A stretch of DNA of 64,000 bases, taken from Actomonas sp051209155 (GTDB taxonomy: Bacteria > Verrucomicrobiota > Verrucomicrobiia > Opitutales > Opitutaceae). The DNA lies in assembly GCA_051209155.1 (NCBI GenBank), contig JBPJGB010000001.1, one strand, 5' to 3'. The notes under the pieces were generated by a model. That model saw only the letters and a program-made list of their open reading frames with translations, was not told where the DNA came from and searched no databases. Below, in pieces: positions 12,177 through 22,673 of this stretch. Made by a program: the position numbers and the translations under genes. How positions within the stretch are numbered: the first letter of the stretch is position 1; every line of letters starts with the position of its first letter.

Positions 12177-13034
12177 ATGTCCGCCTCCGAAGTGGCTCCG
12201 CACATTTGTCTGCTGCACGGTCCCGACCAACCCGGTCTGGTGGCCAAGGTGTCGGGTTGGATCTACGAACGGGGCGGCAATATCCTGCACGCCGATCAAC
12301 ACCGCGATCTGGAGGAAGGGATCTTCTTCCAGCGCGTCGAGTGGATCCCGTCGCCGGACGCGGCCGACGAGGAGGCGGCCTTCAAGGCCTTCGCCAACGA
12401 GCTGGGTATGAACCCGCAGGTGGCGGTGCCGGACGTGCGCCCCAAGGTCGCGCTTTTCGTGTCCAAGGCCGATCACTGCTTCCACGACATCGTCCTGCGT
12501 TGGAAGGCGGGCGAGTTTGCCTGTGATATTGTGGCCGTGGTCTCGAACCACCGCGTGTTGGAGGAGGCGGCGACCAACTACGGTCTGCCGTTTCACCACA
12601 TCCCCGTGACGGCCGCGACCAAACCCGCGGCGGAGGCCGCGCAACTCGCGCTCCTGCGTGAGCTCGATGTCGAGCTGGTGATCCTCGCGCGCTACATGCA
12701 GGTCCTGTCGGAGGACTTCCTGTCCTCGTTCGCCCGGCCCGTGATCAATATTCACCACTCCTTCCTGCCCGCCTTTGCCGGCGGGCGACCGTATCACCAG
12801 GCGCACACCCGCGGCGTGAAACTCATCGGCGCCACGGCGCATTACGCCACCGCGGTGCTCGATGACGGTCCGATTATCCAACAGGACGTGGCCCGGGTGA
12901 CCCACCGGCACGAGGTCAACGACCTCATTCGCAAAGGCCGCGACCTCGAGAAGCTTGTTCTTGCGCAGGCGGTGCGGTGGCACCTCGAGCACCGGGTGTT
13001 GGTTTACGGCAACAAGACGGTCGTCTTCGACTGA
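12177..13034 (+). CDS. purU: formyltetrahydrofolate deformylase
   Basis: A 285-residue enzyme that hydrolyses 10-formyl-THF to formate and THF, supplying formate and balancing the one-carbon pool. It has an N-terminal ACT domain (HICLLHGPDQPGLVAKVSGW, residues about 9-80) and a C-terminal formyltransferase fold with INIHHSFLPAF and LDDGPIIQQD carrying the catalytic Asn, His and Asp. Length matches PurU rather than PurN, which lacks the ACT domain. It lies 22 bases after carB, probably in the same transcript. Confidence 0.95.
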   Translation: MSASEVAPHICLLHGPDQPGLVAKVSGWIYERGGNILHADQHRDLEEGIFFQRVEWIPSPDAADEEAAFKAFANELGMNPQVAVPDVRPKVALFVSKADHCFHDIVLRWKAGEFACDIVAVVSNHRVLEEAATNYGLPFHHIPVTAATKPAAEAAQLALLRELDVELVILARYMQVLSEDFLSSFARPVINIHHSFLPAFAGGRPYHQAHTRGVKLIGATAHYATAVLDDGPIIQQDVARVTHRHEVNDLIRKGRDLEKLVLAQAVRWHLEHRVLVYGNKTVVFD

Positions 13035-13101
13035 GCTTCCGGTCGAAATCCCGCCTTTACGAGGGGGAGGGCATGTGTTTCGGTGCCCGTTTTCGCCATC
13101 C

Positions 13102-13824
13102 ATGTCCAAGTCCAACGAAACCCCCGCCCAACCCAAAGACGCCGCGTCTGCTTCCGTCGATGTTCCTGCCTCCATGGCCCCCGACCTCGAGGAAGGCGTG
13201 CGCTACTTCTGGGAGAAGAACCGCAGCTCGTTGATCGGCCTCGCGGTGGTCGTTTTGTTGGCGATCTTCGCGCGCCATGGCTGGACGATGTGGCAGGACA
13301 GTCAGGCCGCCGCCGAGCGTGAAGCCTACGCCGCCGCCGAGACCGACGCCCAACGCGAAGCGTTCGCCAGCAGCCACTCCGGCAGTCCGCTCGCCGGCGC
13401 CGCGTTGCTCACGATCGCCGACACCGCATTTGCCGAAGGTCGCTTCAGTGAGGCGATCGCCAAGTATGACGCCGCCGCGGCCGACCTTGAGGGCACCGTA
13501 TTCGCCGATCGCATTCGCCTCGGTCGCGCCATGGCCCAGCTCCAGTCCGGTGACGTGTCCGGTGGTGAAAGCGCACTGCGTGCCGTCGCCAACGACACGA
13601 CCGTGGCCGGTCCGATTCGCAGTGAAGCCGCCTTTCATCTGGCCGCCCGCGCCGCTGGCAGCAAGGACGTCGAAGCGCTCAACGAGTTGGCCACCCAGAT
13701 CCTCGCCATTGATCCTGCGACCAATTGGGCGCAGCGCGTGACCATGTTGCAGGCCGCGGTTTCCGCCAACACCGGCGAAGACGAGCCGACGGGTTCCTCC
13801 GAGATTTCTCTGCCCGCACTCTAG
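13102..13824 (+). CDS. membrane-anchored TPR-like protein (YfgM-like layout)
   Basis: A 240-residue protein with a short cytoplasmic N-terminus, one transmembrane helix (SLIGLAVVVLLAIFA, residues about 42-57) and an Ala-rich helical periplasmic part with repeated helix pairs such as ALLTIADTAFAEGRFSEAIAKYDAA. This resembles the YfgM family of SecYEG-associated anchors, but similarity is by layout only. The ATG at 13102 is used; a longer open frame upstream only overlaps purU. It ends shortly before the tRNA-Pro gene on the other strand. Confidence 0.7.
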   Translation: MSKSNETPAQPKDAASASVDVPASMAPDLEEGVRYFWEKNRSSLIGLAVVVLLAIFARHGWTMWQDSQAAAEREAYAAAETDAQREAFASSHSGSPLAGAALLTIADTAFAEGRFSEAIAKYDAAAADLEGTVFADRIRLGRAMAQLQSGDVSGGESALRAVANDTTVAGPIRSEAAFHLAARAAGSKDVEALNELATQILAIDPATNWAQRVTMLQAAVSANTGEDEPTGSSEISLPAL

Positions 13825-13842
13825 GGCGTGTCTCGGTTCGGC

Positions 13843-13919
<77 letters not shown>

Positions 13920-14116
13920 TGAACCGATCGCACGGCACCGGCAAGGTCGCAGCCTGTCAACCTTCGGCTTTGCTGAAACCGCGCCGGTTTGATCGACCTG
14001 TTCGGGAGCCTGCTCGGATCGACGCCGATTTCGCGCATCGCCCGCCGGCTCAGCCATTTCCCTGCTTGCTTATACCCGCGCCACCCACGTAGACCCTGTG
14101 GTTAGCATTTTCTCCC

Positions 14117-14650
14117 ATGGACACCATTTCTCAGGAAAATAACGAATCGTTCAGTTGGCTGCCGGTGCTGGCACTCATCGTTGGCGTCATTGCCGGCGTA
14201 TTGGCCGGAGTGGCACTCGCCAAGGTTTCGAATGTCAGCAAGAGCCTCGCCGATCAAAGCGCTTTGGCCGCTCGGATCGACGACCTCGAGGCCGAACTGC
14301 GCAAGACCTCGACTTCCGCCGAGCAGGCCACCAGTCGCATCAACAAGGTGGCCTCCGACACCAATGGTGCCTTCAAGCAGTTCAGCGACGCGTTTGGCGC
14401 CCTGCGCACCGAATTTGAGGAGATCAAGGAAAAGGCCAGCCAGCCCGCTCCGGTCGCTGCCAGCCCGTCGAGCTCCTCCAGCGGCCCGGTGGTGGCCGGC
14501 CCGAATGAATACGTCGTCAAGTCCGGCGACACCGGCTCCAAGATCGCCCGCACCGCCGGCGTCTCCCTCAGCGACCTGCTCGCGGTCAACCCCGGTGTGA
14601 ACTGGAACCGCCTCGCCGTGGGCCAGACGATCAAGCTGCCGCAGAAGTAA
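14117..14650 (+). CDS. membrane-anchored LysM protein
   Basis: A 177-residue protein with one N-terminal transmembrane helix (LPVLALIVGVIAGVLAGVAL, about 15-34), a heptad-like coiled coil (about 40-105, SLADQSALAARIDDLEAELRK), a Ser/Pro-rich linker and a C-terminal LysM domain (about 129-175, EYVVKSGDTGSKIARTAGVS ... LAVGQTIKLP). LysM binds N-acetylglucosamine polymers, so this is likely an inner-membrane-tethered peptidoglycan-binding protein. A rho-independent terminator follows at 14681. Confidence 0.85.
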   Translation: MDTISQENNESFSWLPVLALIVGVIAGVLAGVALAKVSNVSKSLADQSALAARIDDLEAELRKTSTSAEQATSRINKVASDTNGAFKQFSDAFGALRTEFEEIKEKASQPAPVAASPSSSSSGPVVAGPNEYVVKSGDTGSKIARTAGVSLSDLLAVNPGVNWNRLAVGQTIKLPQK

Positions 14651-14680
14651 GCGGTCGCTCCCTGTATCCAAATTTTCAAT

Positions 14681-14716
14681 GCGCCTCCCGATTCACCCGG
14701 GGGGCGCTTTTGTTTT
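14681..14716 (+). terminator. rho-independent terminator after the LysM gene
   Basis: The stem GCGCCTCCC pairs with GGGGGGCGC (one G-T type pair) across a 10-base loop and is followed by TTTTGTTTT. It separates the LysM gene from the Nudix gene, whose ATG is 8 bases after the T-run. Confidence 0.8.
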
Positions 14717-14723
14717 CCTTCCC

Positions 14724-15311
14724 ATGAATGACGATTCGGCCCCGGCAAACTGGCAACGTGGTGCAGACCGCGCGCTGCTGCACACCCGTGTCTTCGACGT
14801 GCGGGCCTCGCGCTTTCGCCACCCCGGACGTGAAACCGACAAGGAGTTCATGGTCATCGACGCACCCGACTGGGCGGTGGTGATGGCGGTGACGCCGTCG
14901 GGCGAGCTCGTGCTCGTGCGGCAGTTCCGTTTCGGCGTCGAACAGTTGTCGCTCGAGCTGCCCGGTGGGGTGATCGAGCGCGGGGAGGACCCGGCCGCCG
15001 CGGCCGCGCGCGAGTTGGCCGAAGAGACCGGCTACGTTGGCGCCGCGCCGCAAGTGCTCGGCACCGTGCATCCGAATCCCGCGATTCAAAGCAACCGCGC
15101 CCACCTGGTCCTCATCGCGGAGGCGGAGCGGAAACAGGCGACGGCCTGGGATGCGGATGAAGAACTTGGCATTCACTGCCGGCCGATTCCCGAGGTGTTG
15201 CGGCGGGCGAGGGTGGGGGAGATCACGCACGCGCTCATGCTCAACGGCTTGTTCATGCTCGAACCCTGGTGGGCCGAACAGGCGGCGTGTCGGGGGTGGC
15301 CGGGAATTTGA
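14724..15311 (+). CDS. Nudix hydrolase (ADP-ribose pyrophosphatase-like)
   Basis: A 195-residue protein with a complete Nudix box, GVIERGE then seven residues then RELAEETGY, at about residues 80-103; it binds the metal and hydrolyses nucleoside diphosphates linked to another group. The conserved stretch LVRQFRFGVEQLSLELPGG fits the ADP-ribose / NDP-sugar pyrophosphatase branch, though substrate is not certain. The ATG at 14724 is preferred because an earlier ATG at 14679 lies before the terminator hairpin. The next gene starts 38 bases downstream. Confidence 0.87.
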   Translation: MNDDSAPANWQRGADRALLHTRVFDVRASRFRHPGRETDKEFMVIDAPDWAVVMAVTPSGELVLVRQFRFGVEQLSLELPGGVIERGEDPAAAAARELAEETGYVGAAPQVLGTVHPNPAIQSNRAHLVLIAEAERKQATAWDADEELGIHCRPIPEVLRRARVGEITHALMLNGLFMLEPWWAEQAACRGWPGI

Positions 15312-15349
15312 CTTGGACGCCGAGCCTCATTAGCTGCCCGACCTTGAAG

Positions 15350-16600
15350 ATGTCCGCTCCTCAATTCGCCAACGATCCCTCTCAACTCGGTGCCGCCGAC
15401 GGCGACCGCGTGCCCGCCTCTTTGGAGGGCGAGATTCGACGGATCTATGAGCGCAGTCCGCTCTACACGGCGCGTTTTCCGCTCCACCCGGAGCCCTTGC
15501 GCTGGGGCTGCTACGAAGAGATTCCGCGTCTGACCAAGCGGGAGATCGTGGAGCGGGGGCATCAATCCTTCTTCGCCGACTACAGCGAAATCGAGCGCGG
15601 GTTGGAGGAATCGCGTTTCGAATACGAGAGCACTTCCGGCACCACCGCGGGCCCGATGACCGTGATCATGGAGGACGGCTGGTGGGATGAACAAACCTCG
15701 CGGGCTTACGAAGCTTCCCCGATTCTGCGCCAGTTTGTCGGCAAGGCCTACCGCAAGTGCATCCTCGCGCCGGTGGGTTGCTCCAGCAACCTCTGTCCTT
15801 ACGAGGATCATCCTTTCCCGAACCGCTATCTCAACGGCACCCACTACCTGAACCTCACCAGCGATCCCTTCGTGTTTCGTGATTCAGAGTGGGATCGCAT
15901 CGTGGTCGAGCTGCAGGCGGTCAAACCCGACGTGATCGAAGGGGAGCCGATCTACCTCTCGCTGCTGGCGCGGGCTGTGGCCCGCCGTGGGGTGACCGTG
16001 CCGAGCGTGAAGGCCGTCATCCTCACTTACGGCAAAGCCAGCCTGCAGCACAGCCGCCGCATCGCCGAGGTCTTCCCGGCGCCGCAGGTCGACCTCTATG
16101 GCTCGACCGAGGCCGGTTACCTTTTTGTGGGCGACGCCTTCGCGGACAACTCCCAGGTCATCGACGCCAACGCCTTCATCGAACTCGTGCCCTACCGTGG
16201 CCTCGACCAGATCTTCCAGATCATTGTCACCACCCGCGGTCGGGAAGCCATGCCACTGCTGCGTTACCACACCGGTGATATCGTGCAGCGTTGCGCGGAG
16301 GGCTTCCGCGTGCTGGGCCGCGAGGGTGGGCTGCATTTCCGTGCCGATGGCTCGCTGGTTTCGCCGACCGATGTCGACCAAGCCTTGCCCGCCGACTTCA
16401 AGTGCTGGCACTACTCGCTGGTCCAGACCAAGGCCGACCGCTGGGACTTCCATTACGTGGCCGACCACGCGGCGCCCGATACCGTGACGCAGGCCATTGC
16501 CGAGGTGATTGGGGACGGCGCCCGGGTGATCGGATTCCGTCGCCGTCACATCGCGCCGGCGGCCAGCGGGAAGTTTGCCCTGCTCAAGCCGTTGGCTTGA
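15350..16600 (+). CDS. PaaK-like adenylate-forming enzyme (phenylacetate-CoA ligase family relative)
   Basis: A 416-residue member of the ANL superfamily resembling phenylacetate-CoA ligase / coenzyme F390 synthetase. It has the P-loop STSGTTAGPM near residue 98, the YGSTEAGYL adenylate-binding motif and the YHTGD segment. The C-terminal lobe is short and the catalytic Lys motif is present as ASGKFALL. The acid substrate is unknown. It follows the Nudix gene closely. Its last 17 bases overlap the end of the convergent PEP-CTERM gene. Confidence 0.8.
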   Translation: MSAPQFANDPSQLGAADGDRVPASLEGEIRRIYERSPLYTARFPLHPEPLRWGCYEEIPRLTKREIVERGHQSFFADYSEIERGLEESRFEYESTSGTTAGPMTVIMEDGWWDEQTSRAYEASPILRQFVGKAYRKCILAPVGCSSNLCPYEDHPFPNRYLNGTHYLNLTSDPFVFRDSEWDRIVVELQAVKPDVIEGEPIYLSLLARAVARRGVTVPSVKAVILTYGKASLQHSRRIAEVFPAPQVDLYGSTEAGYLFVGDAFADNSQVIDANAFIELVPYRGLDQIFQIIVTTRGREAMPLLRYHTGDIVQRCAEGFRVLGREGGLHFRADGSLVSPTDVDQALPADFKCWHYSLVQTKADRWDFHYVADHAAPDTVTQAIAEVIGDGARVIGFRRRHIAPAASGKFALLKPLA

Positions 16601-17681
16601 GCGCGTGGCGGCGTTGGCGCCGGACGCGCAGGGCGTAGGCCGCCCCCAGCAGACCGATGAACCACGCGCCGTAGGTGCTCGGCTCCGGCACGGCATTGGC
16701 GATCTGACCGCCGAAGCCCATGAAATCGATGTTGCCGTGGGTATTCCGGTCGGTGTCTGTTCGATACACTGCGGCATTGTTCCAGTTCACCAAATCGGAG
16801 GCCACAGTCACGTTCACGTCCGACGCCATCAGCGAGAAACCGTTGATCGTCTGGCCGACCTGCAGGCCCATGTCCGTGAAGCGGATGAGGATGCCGACCA
16901 TGGCGAGATCGTCGGCCAGAGGAGTGAAGTTATAGGCCGAACCGCTGACATCGTCGCCGTCGCCGTAGGTCGCCCGCCCAAATTCGGTGCTGCCGTTGTC
17001 TGTCGGCGAAAGCAGGGGGCCGCCGTAGGAGTCCGGGGCGATCAGCAGGCCGGTGTTGGCGTAGAGATCGGGGGCGGCGGCGCTGGAGTCCCAACCGGTG
17101 AAGGCGGCGATGCGGAAGGCGTCGCCGAAGTTGCCGGCGTTCTCGAGGTCGAAAAGAATGATGCCGGCACCCTCTTCGACCACGTAGTCGCCAAAAAAGA
17201 AATCGATGCGCTCGATGTTCGAGTTTTGTGAGTAGGTGGAGCTGCCGGTATTGGCGAAGGGGTCGCGAATGCCGCTGAACAGGTTGCCGGAGAGAAACAC
17301 ATCCTCGACCGTGGAGGGGGTCGTGCCGTAGGCGCGGTCGTGGTGGTCGATCTGGTAGAAGAGGGTGGTGTAGTTCGGATTCGAGTTCCACCAGGATGTG
17401 TTGCGCCGCACATAGACGTCCTGAGCCATCGGCCCGGACATCGTGTAGTCGCCGGCCTCGGTTCCGATCGAATCGACCGCATAGGATTCGTTGCGGAAAA
17501 CGATCCCGCCCTGGCTCTGGTTCCAGTCATTCTGTCTGGCCCCATAACTGACGCTCGTCACCGCGACCTGAGCCGGCACGACCGCAGCCGCCATCCCAGT
17601 GAAAAGGATGATCACCGCCGGAAGGTTTGAGGCACGTCGGGGAGTCATGAATCGTGAATGGACAGACTTCCCCGGGTTCAT
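16584..17681 (-). CDS. PEP-CTERM exported protein
   Basis: A 365-residue secreted protein. It has an N-terminal signal peptide (LPAVIILFTGMAAAVVPAQ) and a C-terminal sorting signal VPEPSTYGAWFIGLLGAAYA followed by an Arg-rich tail, the signature recognised by exosortase and linked to extracellular polysaccharide or envelope attachment. The middle (DWNQSQGGIVFRNESYAVDS and later beta-rich segments) has no domain I recognise. The ATG at 17681 has GAGG 8 bases upstream; a second ATG at 17648 would give a shorter signal peptide. The stop region overlaps the convergent adenylate-forming gene by 17 bases. Confidence 0.88.
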   Translation of the reverse strand: MNPGKSVHSRFMTPRRASNLPAVIILFTGMAAAVVPAQVAVTSVSYGARQNDWNQSQGGIVFRNESYAVDSIGTEAGDYTMSGPMAQDVYVRRNTSWWNSNPNYTTLFYQIDHHDRAYGTTPSTVEDVFLSGNLFSGIRDPFANTGSSTYSQNSNIERIDFFFGDYVVEEGAGIILFDLENAGNFGDAFRIAAFTGWDSSAAAPDLYANTGLLIAPDSYGGPLLSPTDNGSTEFGRATYGDGDDVSGSAYNFTPLADDLAMVGILIRFTDMGLQVGQTINGFSLMASDVNVTVASDLVNWNNAAVYRTDTDRNTHGNIDFMGFGGQIANAVPEPSTYGAWFIGLLGAAYALRVRRQRRHALKPTA

Positions 17682-17701
17682 CGTCACAACCTCGACTCGA
17701 C

Positions 17702-17797
17702 TTGAGCCGAGGCCCCGTTTGGCCTGGCTGAGGCGCTCAAGGGCCAGTTTGGGGTGCCAATCTTCTCCCCGGCTTCAGGTTGGCTTATAGGGAGAAG
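17702..17797. promoter_or_regulatory. two inverted repeats between the PEP-CTERM gene and sdhC
   Basis: This 218-base divergent gap holds two structured elements. One has outer arms TTGAGC (17702) and GCTCAA (17735) around a hairpin AGGCC/GGCCT. The other is a perfect 8-bp inverted repeat, CTTCTCCC (17762) and GGGAGAAG (17790), with a 20-base loop. They could be a leader structure of the PEP-CTERM gene or operators shared with sdhC. I could not match them to a known riboswitch. Confidence 0.35.
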
Positions 17798-17905
17798 CAG
17801 GTGACTATGGGGCGTTTACAATTCCAGCCTGCCTAGTCAGGGTTCCGACCCGCATGGTTTGAGCGCGCTGCTCGACCGGCTTCCAGACCCCTATTTACAT
17901 CTTCG

Positions 17906-18730
17906 ATGAACCTGTTCCGTAACTTGTTCACCTCCTCCATCGGGCGAAAGATCCTGATGGCGGTCACCGGTCTTATTCTGGTCGGCTTCGTCACCGGTCA
18001 CTTGGTGGGAAACCTGCAGATCTTTCTCCCGCCGGACCACATCAACGGCTACGCGCACTTCCTGCAGGGCCTGGGTCCGGCCCTCTGGGGCATCCGCCTG
18101 TTCCTGTTGGCCTGTGTGGCGATCCACATCTGGGCCGCTGTGGCACTGACCTTGGAGAGCAAGTCGGCGCGCGGACCGGAGAAATACGGCGTTCACCGCT
18201 GGCTGCGGGCTTCGGTCGCATCGCGCTACATGCGCATGACCGGCGTCGTGGTCCTGGCCTTCCTCATTTACCACCTCCTGCACTTCACGGTGGGACTGGC
18301 CGGCACGGACACTTTTAAGAGCGCCCTGCCGCACTGGACGATGCAGCACGATGTCCGCGAGTTCGGCATCCCGCTCGCCAGCGCCGGCACCGAGGTGCAC
18401 GACGTCTACTCGATGGTCTTCCTCGGTTTCGCCAGCCCGCTCGTCTCGCTCTTCTACATCGTGGCAGTCGGCCTGCTCGCCATGCACATGTGGCACGGCA
18501 TTGACTCGGTCTTCCAGACCTTCGGTCTGCGGAACAACTCCTGGAACGGCTGTCTTCGTCGGGTCGTCGCGATCTTCTGCATCGCCTACTTCCTCGGCAA
18601 TCTGCTGATCCCCGGCACCATCCTGGCCGGTATCGCCAAACCGGCCGCCGACACCCTCGCGCATCAAGTCATGGTCGAAGGCGCTTCCCTTGGGGAGGTC
18701 GCCGCCACCGCCGCCCCCGCCAACCACTAA
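17906..18730 (+). CDS. sdhC: succinate dehydrogenase / fumarate reductase cytochrome b subunit
   Basis: A 274-residue five-helix membrane anchor of the single-subunit (SdhC/FrdC B-type) kind that holds haem b and passes electrons to or from quinone. It begins SSIGRKILMAVTGLILVGFVTGH, with candidate haem-ligand histidines at H32 and in later helices (FLIYHLLHF, MHMWHGIDS). It opens the sdhCAB operon; sdhA starts 12 bases after its stop. Confidence 0.95.
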   Translation: MNLFRNLFTSSIGRKILMAVTGLILVGFVTGHLVGNLQIFLPPDHINGYAHFLQGLGPALWGIRLFLLACVAIHIWAAVALTLESKSARGPEKYGVHRWLRASVASRYMRMTGVVVLAFLIYHLLHFTVGLAGTDTFKSALPHWTMQHDVREFGIPLASAGTEVHDVYSMVFLGFASPLVSLFYIVAVGLLAMHMWHGIDSVFQTFGLRNNSWNGCLRRVVAIFCIAYFLGNLLIPGTILAGIAKPAADTLAHQVMVEGASLGEVAATAAPANH

Positions 18731-18742
18731 GCTTTTCCCGAC

Positions 18743-20665
<1,923 letters not shown>

Positions 20666-20693
20666 TCAACGGAACCACCAACCACGTCCCATC

Positions 20694-21491
20694 ATGGTAG
20701 CCGACAAATCCTCCACCAAGAATATCTCCGTAACGCTGCGCGTGTGGCGGCAGGCCGGCCCGCAGGCCGAGGGTAAGTTCGTCGATTACAAGGCGACCGA
20801 TCTCAACCCGAACATGTCGTTCCTCGAGATGCTCGATGTCGTGAACGACAACCTCGAGCGCGACGGCGAGGAGCCGATTGCTTTTGCCCACGACTGCCGC
20901 GAAGGCATCTGTGGCACCTGCTCGCTCGTCATCGACGGCAAACCGCACGGCCCACACGAGGGTGTGGCGTCCTGCCAGACCTACGTGCGCAGCTTCAACG
21001 ATGGCGACGTGATCGTCGTCGAGCCCTACCGCGCCAAACCCTTCCCGGTCCAAAAGGACCTCATCACCGACCGCGCGGCCTTCGACGCCATCCAGCAGGC
21101 CGGCGGCTTCATCAGCGTGCGCACCGGCGCCGCTTGTGACGCCAATGCCGTCCCGATCCCGAAGGAGAATGCCGACCTCGCCATGGATGCGGCCGCCTGC
21201 ATCGGCTGCGGCGCCTGTGTCGCGGCCTGCAAGAATGCCTCGGCCATGCTCTTCGTCGGCGCCAAGGTCTCGCAGTATTCCCTCCTGCCGCAGGGCCAGC
21301 CCGAGCGCGACAAACGCGTGCTCGCGATGGTGGCGAAGATGGACGAACTCGGCTTCGGCAACTGCACCAACCAATACGAGTGCTCCGCCGCCTGCCCGAA
21401 GTCGATCAGCCCCGACTTCATCGCCCGCATGAACCGCGACTACCTCGCCGCCAGCTTCCGGCAGTCTCTCAAGCCGAAGAGCTCGGTGTAA
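20694..21491 (+). CDS. sdhB: succinate dehydrogenase / fumarate reductase iron-sulfur subunit
   Basis: A 265-residue electron-transfer subunit with the three expected cysteine clusters: CREGICGTCSLVIDGK for the [2Fe-2S] centre, CIGCGACVAACKNA for the [4Fe-4S] centre, and CTNQYECSAACPKS for the [3Fe-4S] centre. It starts 28 bases after sdhA and ends the operon. A REP-like hairpin begins 12 bases after the stop. Confidence 0.97.
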   Translation: MVADKSSTKNISVTLRVWRQAGPQAEGKFVDYKATDLNPNMSFLEMLDVVNDNLERDGEEPIAFAHDCREGICGTCSLVIDGKPHGPHEGVASCQTYVRSFNDGDVIVVEPYRAKPFPVQKDLITDRAAFDAIQQAGGFISVRTGAACDANAVPIPKENADLAMDAAACIGCGACVAACKNASAMLFVGAKVSQYSLLPQGQPERDKRVLAMVAKMDELGFGNCTNQYECSAACPKSISPDFIARMNRDYLAASFRQSLKPKSSV

Positions 21492-21503
21492 CCGCACTTC
21501 GCT

Positions 21504-21530
21504 GTAGCCGGGGTCGCCGACCCCGGTCCG
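21504..21530. repeat. half copy of the GTAGCCGG palindromic repeat
   Basis: This 27-base unit begins GTAGCCGGGGTCGCCGAC and contains the hairpin CCGGGGTC/GACCCCGG. It matches the first half of the two full 47-bp copies at 37799 and 41141. It lies just after sdhB and could also serve as a terminator or 3'-end protector. Confidence 0.75.
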
Positions 21531-21543
21531 GTCGGTCGGTCGG

Positions 21544-21574
21544 GTTTTCACAGAAGGCAACGAAGAGAACGAAG
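21544..21574 (+). repeat. TTTTCACAGAAGG-type dispersed repeat
   Basis: The stretch starts TTTTCACAGAAGGCAACG and resembles one arm of the inverted repeat at 45227 (TTTTACAGGAGGGAACGG). Both follow the pattern of an ACAG block then repeated AACGRAG units. This is a single arm, not a palindrome. Confidence 0.45.
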
Positions 21575-21633
21575 GTCTGGAAGCGGTGTAGCGGCTGCGC
21601 TCAAGAATCGCGGGCGCCCGGTGGCAAACCTTT

Positions 21634-21695
21634 CGGGCGTGAAGCCCGACCCACACCAAGTGGCCGGCTAAAATGTGGGTCGGGCTTTACGCCCG
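21634..21695. repeat. 62-bp inverted repeat with 22-base arms
   Basis: The left arm CGGGCGTGAAGCCCGACC... (21634-21655) and right arm TGTGGGTCGGGCTTTACG... (21674-21695) are complementary with one mismatch across an 18-base loop. Each arm is itself nearly palindromic (CGGGC ... GCCCG). It sits in the 366-base gap between sdhB and the next gene and looks like a dispersed element. Confidence 0.8.
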
Positions 21696-21857
21696 ACACC
21701 CAGCGCTCGGCGGCCTTCGGAACCGGTGACCCATCGAGCGGTCGCAAGGGCGTCGGTTCATCTGGTCTTGTTCCGCCACCCCATCCGCCACGCCCGTGCC
21801 TCTGCGACTGCCCCCGTCGGGTCGCCGGTGCTCCCACCCAGACCCCCGTTCTCTGCC

Positions 21858-22673
21858 ATGAACCCTTTCATGATCCGCCGCACCGTTTCTGCCATCTTCC
21901 TGCTGCCGCTCATGGCGCTGACGTTGTTGGCCGCGGAGACCGACTTGGAGATCGCGGTGCAGACCGACTCCACCTTTCTGGGTGAGCAACAAGCCAGTCC
22001 CGACCCCGAGCTCAACCCGGTCTACTACCAATTTCTCACCCGCGGATATGTCTTGTTCGGCACCGCCCGGCCCGGCGATGAAGATCCGGAGCGCGAAGCC
22101 CTGTTGCAGCACCTCGTCGCGGCGTTGCGGCCCCTCGGCTACCTGCCCGCCGACGCCGACCACCGGCCGCGGGTCGCGTTCATGGTGCTTTGGGGCAGCG
22201 CCTTCGGGGAAGACGGCCATGCCCGGGAGTTCCTCAACACCGAAAAACTTCCGCTGAAGTGGGAGCCACGACCGAGCAAAGCGATCCGGAAGAACGAGCG
22301 GCTGCGTGACAACTTTCCCGACATGCCAGGCGATCTGCTGAGCCGGGTTCACCGGCTCAGCTTCGACGATTGTTACCTGTTGGCGCTCACTGCCTGTGAC
22401 TGGAAAAACGCCTCGCAGGGGAGGGAAGTGCCGCTCTGGCAAGTTCGTGCCTTCGCCCGTGCGCGACAAACCACCGCCGATGAAGCCTTCCACCGCATGA
22501 TCGACGCTCTGGCACCGGATTTTCTCCAGCCGACGGACTACCCGCGCCTGGTGAAAGCGCCCGCCCGATGGACCGATCGCGCGCTGCACTTCGGTTTCGC
22601 GGAGTCCACTGACATGCCCGCACCGGTCGACCTCACCGCCCTCGTGGCCCATGACTTCGGCGCGGACCGCTAG
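21858..22673 (+). CDS. exported protein of unknown function
   Basis: I do not recognise a family. The ATG at 21858 gives 271 residues with a clear signal peptide (TVSAIFLLPLMALTLLAAET, cleavage near LAA/ET). The mature part has a short region that could be a small alpha/beta domain (YYQFLTRGYVLFG, LLQHLVAALRPLGYLP, PRVAFMVLWGSAFG) reminiscent of small envelope proteins that pair a strand with an amphipathic helix, and a C-terminal ALAPDFLQPTDYPRLVKAP. Codon use looks native. Earlier in-frame start codons fall in the repeat-rich gap and are not used. The accessory island follows it. Confidence 0.65.
   Translation: MNPFMIRRTVSAIFLLPLMALTLLAAETDLEIAVQTDSTFLGEQQASPDPELNPVYYQFLTRGYVLFGTARPGDEDPEREALLQHLVAALRPLGYLPADADHRPRVAFMVLWGSAFGEDGHAREFLNTEKLPLKWEPRPSKAIRKNERLRDNFPDMPGDLLSRVHRLSFDDCYLLALTACDWKNASQGREVPLWQVRAFARARQTTADEAFHRMIDALAPDFLQPTDYPRLVKAPARWTDRALHFGFAESTDMPAPVDLTALVAHDFGADR

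Larger units (their letters stand above)
21492..21857. other. non-coding gap holding three repeat types
   Basis: This 366-base gap after sdhB contains the half GTAGCCGG repeat, a TTTTCACAGAAGG arm and the 62-bp inverted repeat, one after another. I see no credible gene or RNA in the remainder. Confidence 0.6.

Noticed and set aside
17690..17900. A cyclic-di-GMP riboswitch before the PEP-CTERM gene
   Set aside because: The inverted repeats there do not match the conserved core bases of known c-di-GMP riboswitches.
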